In this document: in pieces, positions 36,799 to 44,546 of the stretch | Numbering within the stretch: position 1 is the first letter of the stretch | How the letters are laid out: each line of letters opens with the position of its first letter | Source of the DNA: Microbispora hainanensis | Lineage (GTDB): Bacteria; Actinomycetota; Actinomycetes; Streptosporangiales; Streptosporangiaceae | Direction: 5' to 3' | NCBI RefSeq assembly: GCF_006874475.1 | Contig: NZ_VIRM01000048.1 | Coordinates: 1-64,000, forward strand | DNA: 64,000 nt | Program-made: the position numbers and the translations under genes | The notes under the pieces: generated by a model | The model's database searches: none | The model's input: the letters and a program-made list of their open reading frames with translations, nothing else | What the model was told of the DNA's origin: nothing

Positions 36799-37743
36799 TC
36801 ATCCCCCGGGTATGAGCTGCCGGGCCGGGTCGGGGGGACCGATCCGGACGTGTGTGCGATCGATGTCGGCCGGGCCGGGCATCCGGCTGCCGGGCAGCCC
36901 GACGGCCGCGCCGGCCCAGGCGAGGCCCTCGGCGAGGGCCGTCGCGCCGCGGGCCCCCGCGGCGAGGAAGCCCGCCAGCAGGGCGTCGCCCGCGCCCACG
37001 CTGCTGCGCGGCTCCCCGACCGCGCACTCGCCGTACCAGACCTGGTCGTCGTCCTCGACCAGCAGCGCGCCGTCCGCCCCCAGACTGGTCAGGACCGACC
37101 GCGCGCCCATGGCGCGCAGCTTGCCGACCGCGTCGAGCACGTCGCCGACGCAGGTGATCGCCGTGCCGGTGGCCTCGGCGAGCTCGTCGCGGTTCGGCTT
37201 GACGAGCGCGGGGCCGGCGTTCACCGCGCACACGAGGGCGGGGCCGCTCGTGTCGACCGCCAGGTTGATGCCGGCGTCGGCGAACCGGCGGCACAGCCCG
37301 GCGTAGACGTCCACCGGCACACCGGGCGGGAGGCTGCCCGAGGCGACCACCCAGTCGGCCGACCGGGCGGCGTCGAGCACGGCGCCCGCCAGCGTGTCGA
37401 GCTCGGCGGGGGTCAGCGCGGTGCCCGGCTCGTTCACCTTGGTGACGGTGCCGTCGGGCTCGGCGATCGCGACGTTGGACCTGGTGGGTCCCGCGACCGG
37501 CACGGGGATCATGTCGATGCCCTCGGCCGACAGCAGGTCGAGGAGCCGCCGCCCCTCGCTGCCGCCGTACGGGATGACCGCGCACGAGCGGACGTCGTTG
37601 GCCAGCAGGGCACGTGAGACGTTGACGCCCTTGCCGCCGGGGTCGAGGTGGGTGTCGGCCGCCCGGATGACGGCCCCGCGCGTCAGCGCGCCGACCTCGA
37701 TCGTGCGGTCGAGGCTGGGGTTGAGGGTCAGGGTGAGGATCAC
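36799..37743 (-). CDS. pfkB: PfkB-family kinase, probably 1-phosphofructokinase
   Basis: The 314-residue ribokinase-fold protein starts ILTLTLNPSLDRTIEV, has the substrate-binding GGKGVNVSRALL motif and the catalytic signature SVGAGDALLAGFLAAG. This subgroup phosphorylates fructose-1-phosphate or tagatose-6-phosphate. It would feed the product of the PTS dehydrogenase route into glycolysis. GTG 37743 overlaps the DeoR stop by 4 bases. The assignment between 1-phosphofructokinase and tagatose-6-phosphate kinase is not certain. Confidence 0.87.
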   Translation of the reverse strand: MILTLTLNPSLDRTIEVGALTRGAVIRAADTHLDPGGKGVNVSRALLANDVRSCAVIPYGGSEGRRLLDLLSAEGIDMIPVPVAGPTRSNVAIAEPDGTVTKVNEPGTALTPAELDTLAGAVLDAARSADWVVASGSLPPGVPVDVYAGLCRRFADAGINLAVDTSGPALVCAVNAGPALVKPNRDELAEATGTAITCVGDVLDAVGKLRAMGARSVLTSLGADGALLVEDDDQVWYGECAVGEPRSSVGAGDALLAGFLAAGARGATALAEGLAWAGAAVGLPGSRMPGPADIDRTHVRIGPPDPARQLIPGG

Positions 37744-38501
37744 GCCCGCACCACCTCCGGCCCGGCGGCGGCCAGCGCGGCGGCCTGGTCGGCGTCGAGC
37801 CCGGTGTCGGTGATGACGACGTCGATCTCGGCGAGCGTGGCGAAGCGCGCCAGGTAGGTGCCGGAGAACTTGGTGTGGTCGGCCAGCAGGACGGCGCGGT
37901 CGGCGCAGGCGATCATCGCCCGCTTGATCGCCGCCTCGGCCGGGTCGGGCGTGGTCAGGCCCTTGGCCACCGAGCAGCCGTTGGTGGCCATGAAGGCCAC
38001 GTCGACGTTGAGCTGCGACAACTGCTGGATGGCCCAGTCCTCCACGGTCGCCAGCGTCCGGCCGCGCACCCGGCCGCCCAGCATGAGCACGGTCAGGTTG
38101 GGGCGGGCCGCGAGCACCGTGGCCAGCGGAGGCGAGTTCACGACGACGGTGAGCTCGCGGTCCGGGGGCAGCGCCTGCACGAGCCGGCTCGTGGTGGAGC
38201 CCGCGTCGATGACCACGGAGCCGTCCTCGGGGAGTTCGGCCAGGGCGGCCTTGGCGATGCGCTCCTTCTCGGCCGTCATCACCTCGTCCCTGGCGGCCAG
38301 CGCGGGCTCGAACCCCAGGCGCTCGACCGGGATCGCGCCGCCGTGCACGCGCCGCAGGACGCCCGCGCGCTCCAGCGCGGTCAGGTCGCGGCGGATCGTC
38401 TCCGTCGTGACGCCGAACCGCTCGGCCAGCGTCACCACGTCGACCCGGCCGGCGTCGCGGGCCGCCCGCAGGATCTCCTGCTGCCGCTCCTCCGCGTACA
38501 T
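37740..38501 (-). CDS. DeoR-family sugar-phosphate-sensing repressor
   Basis: The 253-residue protein has the DeoR helix-turn-helix at residues 5-55 (RQQEILRAARDAGRVDVVTL, TTETIRRDLTALERAGVLRR, HGGA) and a sugar-isomerase-like sensor domain ([31 protein letters not shown]). It is the first gene of the PTS operon and is likely its repressor, released by a sugar phosphate. The promoter in front carries three phased GTTTCG repeats. Confidence 0.92.
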   Translation of the reverse strand: MYAEERQQEILRAARDAGRVDVVTLAERFGVTTETIRRDLTALERAGVLRRVHGGAIPVERLGFEPALAARDEVMTAEKERIAKAALAELPEDGSVVIDAGSTTSRLVQALPPDRELTVVVNSPPLATVLAARPNLTVLMLGGRVRGRTLATVEDWAIQQLSQLNVDVAFMATNGCSVAKGLTTPDPAEAAIKRAMIACADRAVLLADHTKFSGTYLARFATLAEIDVVITDTGLDADQAAALAAAGPEVVRA

Positions 38502-38518
38502 CGTGTTGGTTCACCGCC

Positions 38519-38569
38519 GTTTCGATGTTGTTTCGTATGTGTTTATACCCGGCTGTGTTGGACGGTCAA
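38519..38569 (-). promoter_or_regulatory. PTS-operon promoter with phased DeoR operator repeats
   Basis: On the minus strand the -35 hexamer TTGACC (38564-38569) and the -10 TATAAA (38542-38547) are 16 bases apart. On the plus strand GTTTCG occurs at 38519 and 38530 and GTTTAT at 38541, exactly 11 bp apart, one per helical turn. The third repeat overlaps the -10 box. DeoR-family repressors often bind such direct repeats, so this is probably the autoregulatory operator. The start codon lies about 35 bases downstream of the expected transcription start. Confidence 0.72.
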
Positions 38570-38710
38570 GAGCCGTGAGCATCACGAAATGGACGATGTG
38601 TGGAGATTCCCTGCGTGTCCGTATCTCTGAGGGCCGTGTGCCCGGCGCCCCCGTGTCACGTCTCGCGCCTCCGGCACGTCTCTATAGGGGAGCGGAGACG
38701 AGGAGGCCAG

Positions 38711-39670
38711 ATGCCCGCCGTGACCCAGGGGGAACCCACCGCGGTCGCCAGCTTCGAAAGCAGCCGGGATCTGCTGTTCGGGGTGGCGTACCGGGTGCTG
38801 GGCAGCGCGACCGACGCCGAGGACATCGTGCAGGAGGCGTGGCTGCGCTGGGACCGCGTCGATCACTCCCGCGTCGCCGACCCCCGGTCCTTCCTCGTCC
38901 AGGTCGCGACCAGGCTCGCCCTCGACCGCCTGCGCTGGGCGAAGGCCCGCAGGGAGGCGTACGTGGGGCAGTGGCTGCCCGAGCCGCTGCCGACCGGGCC
39001 CGCGACCGAGGAGGGCGCCGAGCGGGCCGACTCGGTCTCCATGGCGATGCTCGTGGTGATGGAGACCCTCTCCCCGCTGGAGCGGGTCGTGTTCGTGCTG
39101 CGGGAGGCGTTCGAGTTCTCCTTCGCCGAGATCGCGGCGGTGGTCGGCCGGTCGGAGGTCGCGGTCCGGCAGCTCGCCCGCCGCGCCCGCTCGAACGTCC
39201 GCGCCCGGCGGCCCCGGTTCCGGCAGGACCGCGAGGTCCGCAGGCGGGTGACCGAGCGCTTCCTGGCCGCCTGCCTGGGCGGCGACCTGCGGGCGCTGCT
39301 CGACCTGCTCGCCCCGGAGGTCACCTTGTCCATCGACGGGAACGGCCGCCGCGGCGTGGCCAGGAACCCGGTCGAGGGCGCGGCGAAGGTCGCCCGGCTG
39401 CTCGTGTGCGGCCTGCGCCGCGTGCTGCGTCCCTCGGGCGCCGGGGCCGGGGCGGCCGGCGACATCGGGAGCGGATCCATCGTGGACGTCAACGGCGGGC
39501 CCGCGGCGCTCATCACCGCCGGGGGCGAGCCGATCGCCGTCATCGTGGTCGACGTCGACGGCGCCGGCCTCGTCACGCGGATCTGGATCATCGCCAACCA
39601 GGACAAGCTCGGCGGCGTCGGCGCGGACCGGCGACCCAGGAGCAACAGGCATATCCGTGCCGCAGGCTGA
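38711..39670 (+). CDS. ECF41-type RNA polymerase sigma factor
   Basis: The 319-residue protein has sigma region 2 (LFGVAYRVLGSATDAEDIVQEAWLRW; shown in parts DIVQEAWLRW), region 4 (LSPLERVVFVLREAF, FAEIAAVVGRSEVAVRQLA) and a C-terminal SnoaL-like domain of about 120 residues. The family DGGGK motif appears as IDGNGRRG. In ECF41 factors this domain replaces an anti-sigma factor and modulates activity. ATG 38711 directly follows AGGAGG. The usual ECF41 partner (a carboxymuconolactone decarboxylase or oxidoreductase) is missing; qcrAB follows 26 bases on. Confidence 0.88.
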   Translation: MPAVTQGEPTAVASFESSRDLLFGVAYRVLGSATDAEDIVQEAWLRWDRVDHSRVADPRSFLVQVATRLALDRLRWAKARREAYVGQWLPEPLPTGPATEEGAERADSVSMAMLVVMETLSPLERVVFVLREAFEFSFAEIAAVVGRSEVAVRQLARRARSNVRARRPRFRQDREVRRRVTERFLAACLGGDLRALLDLLAPEVTLSIDGNGRRGVARNPVEGAAKVARLLVCGLRRVLRPSGAGAGAAGDIGSGSIVDVNGGPAALITAGGEPIAVIVVDVDGAGLVTRIWIIANQDKLGGVGADRRPRSNRHIRAAG

Positions 39671-39696
39671 CAGGCCGCGAGAGCAGCGACTTTCCC

Positions 39697-40800
39697 ATGA
39701 CAGACAACGAGCACGAGAACGGGCGGCCGGAGCGGCGGGCACCCGCGCGCGTCATCGGCACGCCCTTATCGGACACGCCCTTATCCGACTCCCACGGCGA
39801 GGAGCACGCCGTCCCCGGCGTCGTTCCGCAGGACGAACGGAAGGCGCGCAGGGCGGAGCGCATCGCGGCGCTGTGCTTCACGCTCGCCTTCGCCGCCCTC
39901 GTGGCCTTCCTCGTGGCCTACGTCCACTTCCAGTCCGGCGGCCTGAGCGCGACCGGCGCCTCGCACGTCGCGCTCGGCGGCACGCTGACCCTGGCGCTGC
40001 TCGCGCCGGCCGCGGGGATCGTGATCTGGGTGCGCCAGATCATGCCGAAGTACGAGCTGGTCCAGCAGCGCCACCCCATGGCCTCGCCCGAGGACGTGCG
40101 GGCCGAGGTCGCGGCCACATTCGTGCAGGGCGCGGGGGAGAGCGGCATCGTCAAACGCCGGCTGCTGCGCCGCACGCTGCTGCTCGCGGCGGCACCGCTG
40201 GGCCTGGCCCCGCTGGTGCTGCTGCGCGACCTCGACTCCAGCGGTGTGCCCGGCGCGCAACTCCACCGGCGGCTGGCGCACACGGTCTGGGGTGAGAAGA
40301 CCAAGGACGGCACACCGCTGCGGCTCGTCGTCGAGGGCACCGGCCAGCCGATCCGCGCGGCCGACTTCAACTCGCCCGGAGGCATCCTGTCGGTCGTCCC
40401 GCAGGGCTACGAACACGATCTGAACGTCCTGGCCAAGGCGACGGTGATCCTCATCAAGTTCCGCGAGGAGGAGCTCAAGCCCGGCACGAACCCGAACTGG
40501 ACGCACGACGGCATCGTCGCCTACTCCAAGATCTGCACACACGTGGGCTGCCCCGCCGCGCTGTACGAGCAGACCACCCACCACATCCTGTGCCCGTGCC
40601 ACCAGTCCACCTTCGACGCCGCGGACGGGGCCAGGGTCGTCTTCGGCCCCGCCGCCCGGCCGCTGCCGCAGCTGCCGATCGGCGTCGACGAACAGGGCTA
40701 CCTCATCGCGCTGGGGGACTTCCCCGCCCCCGTCGGTCCCGGTTACTGGGAGCGCGGCGACGCGGAGGCGCGGGCCAGGGAGAACGGAGGCCACTCTTGA
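39697..40800 (+). CDS. qcrA: Rieske iron-sulfur subunit of cytochrome bc1 complex
   Basis: The 367-residue protein has three hydrophobic segments (ALCFTLAFAALVAFLVAYV; ALGGTLTLALLAPAAGIVIW; LLLAAAPLGLAPLVLL), the actinobacterial QcrA layout, and a Rieske [2Fe-2S] site in CTHVGCPAALY and CPCHQSTFD. It passes electrons from menaquinol to cytochrome c. Starting at ATG 39697 there is a short duplicated TPLSD near residue 23-30 (two 15-nt units). qcrC and ctaE, which precede qcrA in the main actinobacterial operon, are absent, so this is a second, orphan copy. Confidence 0.92.
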   Translation: MTDNEHENGRPERRAPARVIGTPLSDTPLSDSHGEEHAVPGVVPQDERKARRAERIAALCFTLAFAALVAFLVAYVHFQSGGLSATGASHVALGGTLTLALLAPAAGIVIWVRQIMPKYELVQQRHPMASPEDVRAEVAATFVQGAGESGIVKRRLLRRTLLLAAAPLGLAPLVLLRDLDSSGVPGAQLHRRLAHTVWGEKTKDGTPLRLVVEGTGQPIRAADFNSPGGILSVVPQGYEHDLNVLAKATVILIKFREEELKPGTNPNWTHDGIVAYSKICTHVGCPAALYEQTTHHILCPCHQSTFDAADGARVVFGPAARPLPQLPIGVDEQGYLIALGDFPAPVGPGYWERGDAEARARENGGHS

Positions 40801-42458
40801 GTGCACTGAGAACCGTGCCCGGACGCATCGCCGGGCCGGCCACCTTCCTCGACGAGCGCCTGGGCGCGGGCGGCTTCGTCAGGCGCAACATCCGCAAGAT
40901 CTTCCCCGACCACTGGTCGTTCCTCCTCGGCGAGATCGCGCTGTACTCGTTCGTCATCCTGCTGCTGACCGGCACCTTCCTGACGTTCTGGTTCAAGCCG
41001 AGCATGGGGGAGATCGTCTACGACGGCACGTACGCCCCGCTCAAGGGCGTGACGATGTCCGAGGCGTACGCGTCCACGCTGAAGCTCAGCTTCGACGTCC
41101 GCGGCGGCCTGCTCATCCGGCAGATCCACCACTGGGCCGCCCTGGTCTTCATCGGCGGCATGATGGCCCACGCGCTGCGGGTCTTCTTCACCGGCGCCTA
41201 CCGCAAGCCGCGCGAGCTCAACTGGCTCATCGGCGTGGTGATCCTCTCCATCGCGCTGTTCGAGGGCCTGACCGGCTACTCCCTGCCCGACGACCTGCTG
41301 TCCGGCGCCGGCCTCCGGGTCACCCAGGGCGTGGTCATCGGGCTGCCCGTGGTCGGCACCTACCTCAACTTCTTCCTGTTCGGAGGCGAGTATCCGGGCG
41401 AGGACGTCATTTCCCGCTTCTACTCGATCCACATCCTGCTCCTGCCCGGCCTGATCCTGGCGCTGGTCACCGCGCACCTGATCCTCATGTGGGTGCAGAA
41501 GCACACCCAGTTTCCGGGCAAGGGCCGGACCAACCGCAACGTGGTCGGTGCGCCCTTCTATCCGGCCTTCATGGCGAAGTCGGGAGCGTTCTTCCTGTTC
41601 ACGTTCGCCGTGATCGCCGGTCTCGGCACGTTCGCGCAGATCAACCCCGTCTGGCTGTACGGGCCGTACTCGCCCGCCGACGTCTCGGCCGGCTCGCAGC
41701 CCGACTTCTACCTGGCCTTCCTCGAAGGGGCGCTGCGCATCATGCCCGCCTGGGAGATCAACCTCTTCGGCACCGCCGAGGCGGGCACGATCCCGCTCAG
41801 CGTGGTCATCCCGGCGCTGGTGCCGCTGGGCCTCGTCGTCGTCGGCATGGCGCTCTATCCGTTCATCGAACGGTGGATCACCGGTGACCACCGCGAGCAC
41901 CACCTCGCGGACCGGCCGCGCAACAACCCGCACCGCACCTCGATCGGCATGGCGGTCATCGCTTTTTATGGCGTGCTCTGGCTGTTCGGCGGCAACGACA
42001 TCATCTCGGCCAACTTCCGCATCGATCTCTACACGACCACCTGGGCCGGGCGGATCCTCGTGTTCGTCGCGCCCGCCCTGGCCTACGCGATCACCTACCG
42101 CGTCTGCCTGGGGCTGCAGCGCTCCGACGCCGCGGTGCTCGCGCACGGCGTGGAGTCGGGGGTGATCAAGCGGCTGCCCAACGGCGGATACGTCGAAGTC
42201 CACTCGCGGCCGGCCGAGGACATCGAGGCGCACCTGCGCGGCAGGGAACCGGTGCCGGTGCTGGCGTACGACGAGACCGTGCCCCCCAAGGGGCTGCGCG
42301 GGCCGCTCGGCAGACTGCGCCTGCGGATGTCCAGAGCGTACGGCGGGGAGAAGATTCCGCCGGTCAACGGTCATCCGCACGACGAGGACGGGCAGGCCGC
42401 GCTCCCGGAGGGACAGGGCGCACTGCCGGAGGGACAGGGCCGCGCGCTGACGCGCTGA
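40797..42458 (+). CDS. qcrB: Cytochrome b subunit of bc1 complex
   Basis: The 553-residue membrane protein has the cytochrome b core: GGLLIRQIHHWAALVFIGGM and RFYSIHILLLPGLILALVTAH supply the paired heme-ligand histidines, with the helices GVVILSIALFEGLTGYSLP and VFVAPALAYAITYRVCL. A hydrophilic C-terminal tail contains a 7-residue duplication (ALPEGQG twice) before the stop. The TTG start overlaps the qcrA stop (TTGA) and follows GGAGG. Together with qcrA it would form the quinol-oxidising core; the cytochrome c subunit must come from elsewhere. Confidence 0.93.
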   Translation: MSALRTVPGRIAGPATFLDERLGAGGFVRRNIRKIFPDHWSFLLGEIALYSFVILLLTGTFLTFWFKPSMGEIVYDGTYAPLKGVTMSEAYASTLKLSFDVRGGLLIRQIHHWAALVFIGGMMAHALRVFFTGAYRKPRELNWLIGVVILSIALFEGLTGYSLPDDLLSGAGLRVTQGVVIGLPVVGTYLNFFLFGGEYPGEDVISRFYSIHILLLPGLILALVTAHLILMWVQKHTQFPGKGRTNRNVVGAPFYPAFMAKSGAFFLFTFAVIAGLGTFAQINPVWLYGPYSPADVSAGSQPDFYLAFLEGALRIMPAWEINLFGTAEAGTIPLSVVIPALVPLGLVVVGMALYPFIERWITGDHREHHLADRPRNNPHRTSIGMAVIAFYGVLWLFGGNDIISANFRIDLYTTTWAGRILVFVAPALAYAITYRVCLGLQRSDAAVLAHGVESGVIKRLPNGGYVEVHSRPAEDIEAHLRGREPVPVLAYDETVPPKGLRGPLGRLRLRMSRAYGGEKIPPVNGHPHDEDGQAALPEGQGALPEGQGRALTR

Positions 42459-42472
42459 CCGCTCTCGTGCGG

Positions 42473-42502
42473 GCGGGTCCGGAGGGGTTCCTCCGGGCCC
42501 GC
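42473..42502 (+). terminator. Hairpin terminator of qcrAB
   Basis: Thirteen-bp arms (42473-42485 and 42490-42502) with one T-G wobble and a GGTT loop lie 14 bases behind the qcrB stop. Confidence 0.75.
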
Positions 42503-42547
42503 ACCGTCGTGATCCGGGCCGGGCCGGGCCGGGCCGAACCGGCAGGG

Positions 42548-43093
42548 TCAGGGATCCCACTGCTCCGGCACCGCCCACTGCGACTCCTGCGGGTCGGCGG
42601 GACGGATCTCGGTGAGCAGCTTGAGCGTCACCGGCCGCAGCCGCTGCCATGCTTCGACCGGCCAGCGCAGGCTCACCGAGGGGAACACGGTCTCCAGCAC
42701 GATCTTCAGATAGGGGCGGCCGGAGTGACCGACCGGGACCTCCGTGCACAGGCCGGACACGGCCGCGGAGACCTCCCGCCTGCCCAGTCGCAGCCGCGCG
42801 TTCCCCAGGACCTGGTTCGGAGGGTCCTGGGCCTCCAGGTCGACGGACTCCCAGAAGAGCACGGGCGCCTCGTCCTCCCGCAGCCACGACGGGTAGACCG
42901 GCAGCGGCAACTGCAGCGTGAACCCCGCCAGGAGCCCGACGGGGCGCAGATAGAAGGACCCGTGAAAACAGGGGAGTTCGTGCAGGAGCCGCGGCCCCTT
43001 CGACGTCGTCATCGACAGCGTTCCCTCGCTGGCGTCCATGGCGATCCGCCACGCGCTGGGATCGGTGTAGGAGGCGTCCGGTGTGAAGACCAT
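42548..43093 (-). CDS. Protein of unknown function
   Basis: The 181-residue soluble protein (MVFTPDASYTDPSAWRIAMD start) contains many short strands and conserved-looking tryptophans (VYPSWLREDEAPVLFWES, VSLRWPVEAWQRLRP). I recognise no family. ATG 43093 has GAGGGA 9 nt upstream; in-frame sequence upstream is not convincing. It converges with qcrAB and diverges from the ECF-like gene. Confidence 0.55.
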   Translation of the reverse strand: MVFTPDASYTDPSAWRIAMDASEGTLSMTTSKGPRLLHELPCFHGSFYLRPVGLLAGFTLQLPLPVYPSWLREDEAPVLFWESVDLEAQDPPNQVLGNARLRLGRREVSAAVSGLCTEVPVGHSGRPYLKIVLETVFPSVSLRWPVEAWQRLRPVTLKLLTEIRPADPQESQWAVPEQWDP

Positions 43094-43503
43094 CAGATGC
43101 TCCCTCGAAGTGCGGACTGGGAGAGGCGGCGACGGTGCGGCGCGGAGGGGGTCCCGCGAATCGGGCCGCCAAAAGAAAGACGTTCCCGAGGGGCCGGAAC
43201 GTGACATCGGGATTGCATCGAGAATTCACCGGCCGTTCCTGTGTCTCATTTCGCGGGCGGCGTTCGTCTTAATGGGAAAGGTGAGAGGGCGTCTCGCCGG
43301 GATCGCGGGGTGAAAGACAGGAAAACAAATCTGGGCGCACCGGTTTTCGGGGTGTAAGTTGCGGGTCGGGAAGAAACCGCCGAAGCGCGGGGCGCAGGGC
43401 TCGTCGGCGCCGTTCCTGTAGGTGTTCCCGGCGAATGGCGAGGGCCAGTTATCGGACCGGTAGTCGTGGTCCGGACGCCGGACCACGATTACGAGGAGGG
43501 TGT
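43094..43503. other. Divergent spacer, 410 bp, no gene seen
   Basis: The spacer between the unknown protein and the ECF-like gene is less GC-rich than its flanks. It holds the 7-bp dyad ACGTTCC-N9-GGAACGT (43180-43202), whose right arm contains the GGAAC typical of ECF -35 elements, and the hairpin at 43464-43488. I could not match a -10. Confidence 0.5.
43464..43488 (+). promoter_or_regulatory. Perfect leader hairpin directly before the ribosome site
   Basis: Arms TCGTGGTCCGG (43464-43474) and CCGGACCACGA (43478-43488) pair perfectly over 11 bp with a 3-base loop. GAGGAGG, the ribosome site of the ECF-like gene, begins 4 bases behind it. It could be an operator or an RNA element affecting translation. 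Confidence 0.5.
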
Positions 43504-44016
43504 ATGGAGCGTAACCCGGAACGGCCGGCCGAAGATCGGCGCCGCGCGTCCCAGGCCTTCGAGGAACACGCCGCACTGCTCCACGAGGTGGCCCGCAGCA
43601 TGCTCGGCGACGCCGGGGAGGCCACGCGGGTGGTCGAGGAGGCTCGGACCCGCTGGCTGGCCGGTCAGGGTGACCCTTCGGCGGGTTCCCCGGACGCGCT
43701 CGTCGGGCTGGTCTCCGTGCTGGCGCTCACCCGTCTGCGGGCCGCCCAGGCCAACGGTGAGGAGCACATCGGCCCATGGCTGCCGGAGCCCCTGCGCGGC
43801 GAGCCCGATCTGAAGATGGCCGAGTCGGTCTCCGCGGCCCTCGCGACCGTCCTCGGCATGCTCGACCAGGAGGAGCGGACGGTGTTCATGCTGCGTCACG
43901 GGTTCGGGCTCGCGTACGCCGACATCGCCTCGGTGACCGGGCTCACCGAGGAGGGAGTGCGCGGGATCGACGCCAGGGCGAAGGCGCAGGTGCGCTGCGA
44001 GGTGCCCCACCTTTGA
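43504..44016 (+). CDS. Degenerate, truncated ECF41-like sigma factor
   Basis: The 170-residue protein aligns with the sigma factor encoded at 38711 (HIGPWLPEPLRGEPDL matches YVGQWLPEPLPTGPAT). Region 4 is preserved (LDQEERTVFMLRHGFGLAYA, IASVTGLTEEGVRGIDARAK), but region 2 lacks the conserved DIVQE-type helix (GEATRVVEEARTRWLAG) and the SnoaL-like domain is missing. So it may no longer act as a sigma factor and might be a regulator or decaying gene. ATG 43504 has GAGGAGG upstream. Short CATCTGAGGG repeats follow at 44051-44094. Confidence 0.7.
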   Translation: MERNPERPAEDRRRASQAFEEHAALLHEVARSMLGDAGEATRVVEEARTRWLAGQGDPSAGSPDALVGLVSVLALTRLRAAQANGEEHIGPWLPEPLRGEPDLKMAESVSAALATVLGMLDQEERTVFMLRHGFGLAYADIASVTGLTEEGVRGIDARAKAQVRCEVPHL

Positions 44017-44150
44017 CGGGCCCGCGGCGCCGGGGAGGCGGGCGGGCCGCGCATCTGAGGGCAGGCCGTACATCTGAGGGCCGTGCATCTGAGGAAAACA
44101 CACAGTTGACCACCTGCGCCCTGCCGAACGCGTCCGGTGCCGCCCGCGGT

Positions 44151-44546
44151 TCAGCCGCCCCGCTCCGTCAGCCCGTACAGGTTGCCGTCGTGACCGCGGA
44201 TCTGCGCCCACCGGCCGTTTTCCCGCCAGGGGGTGGCCTGCGGCGCCACGACGATCTCCACTCCCCGCGCGTGCAGGTCCTGGCACGTGGCGTCGAGATC
44301 GTCGCAGTCGAACCAGCCGTGGGTCATCCGCCCCGCACGGGCGTGGAGCGCCTCCAGGATCTCCGGCTCGACGGCGGCGAGGGCCACGCACGTCTGCGCG
44401 CCCGGCGGGCGCACCTCGACCCAGCGCCGCCCGTCGCCCAGGGGGACGTCGGCCGCGAGCTCGAAGCCGAGCGTCCCCGTGAGGAACTCCAGGGTCCTGC
44501 CCTGGTCGCCGACGTAGAGCACGGCGAGCCGCGGGTTCACGATCAC
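44151..44546 (-). CDS. VOC-family protein
   Basis: The 131-residue single-unit VOC protein runs LAVLYVGDQGRTLEFLTGTL, GRRWVEVRPPGAQTCVALA, WFDCDDLDATCQDLHARGV and closes with AQIRGHDGNLYGLTE. GTG 44546 overlaps the stop of the ECF41 sigma gene (GTGA), so the two are co-translated. In ECF41 loci the co-transcribed gene is the likely target of the sigma factor. Substrate unknown. Confidence 0.82.
   Translation of the reverse strand: MIVNPRLAVLYVGDQGRTLEFLTGTLGFELAADVPLGDGRRWVEVRPPGAQTCVALAAVEPEILEALHARAGRMTHGWFDCDDLDATCQDLHARGVEIVVAPQATPWRENGRWAQIRGHDGNLYGLTERGG

Noticed and set aside
40743-43229. 828-codon minus-strand frame opposite qcrB
   Set aside because: Shadow of qcrB; residue composition is that of an antisense GC frame.
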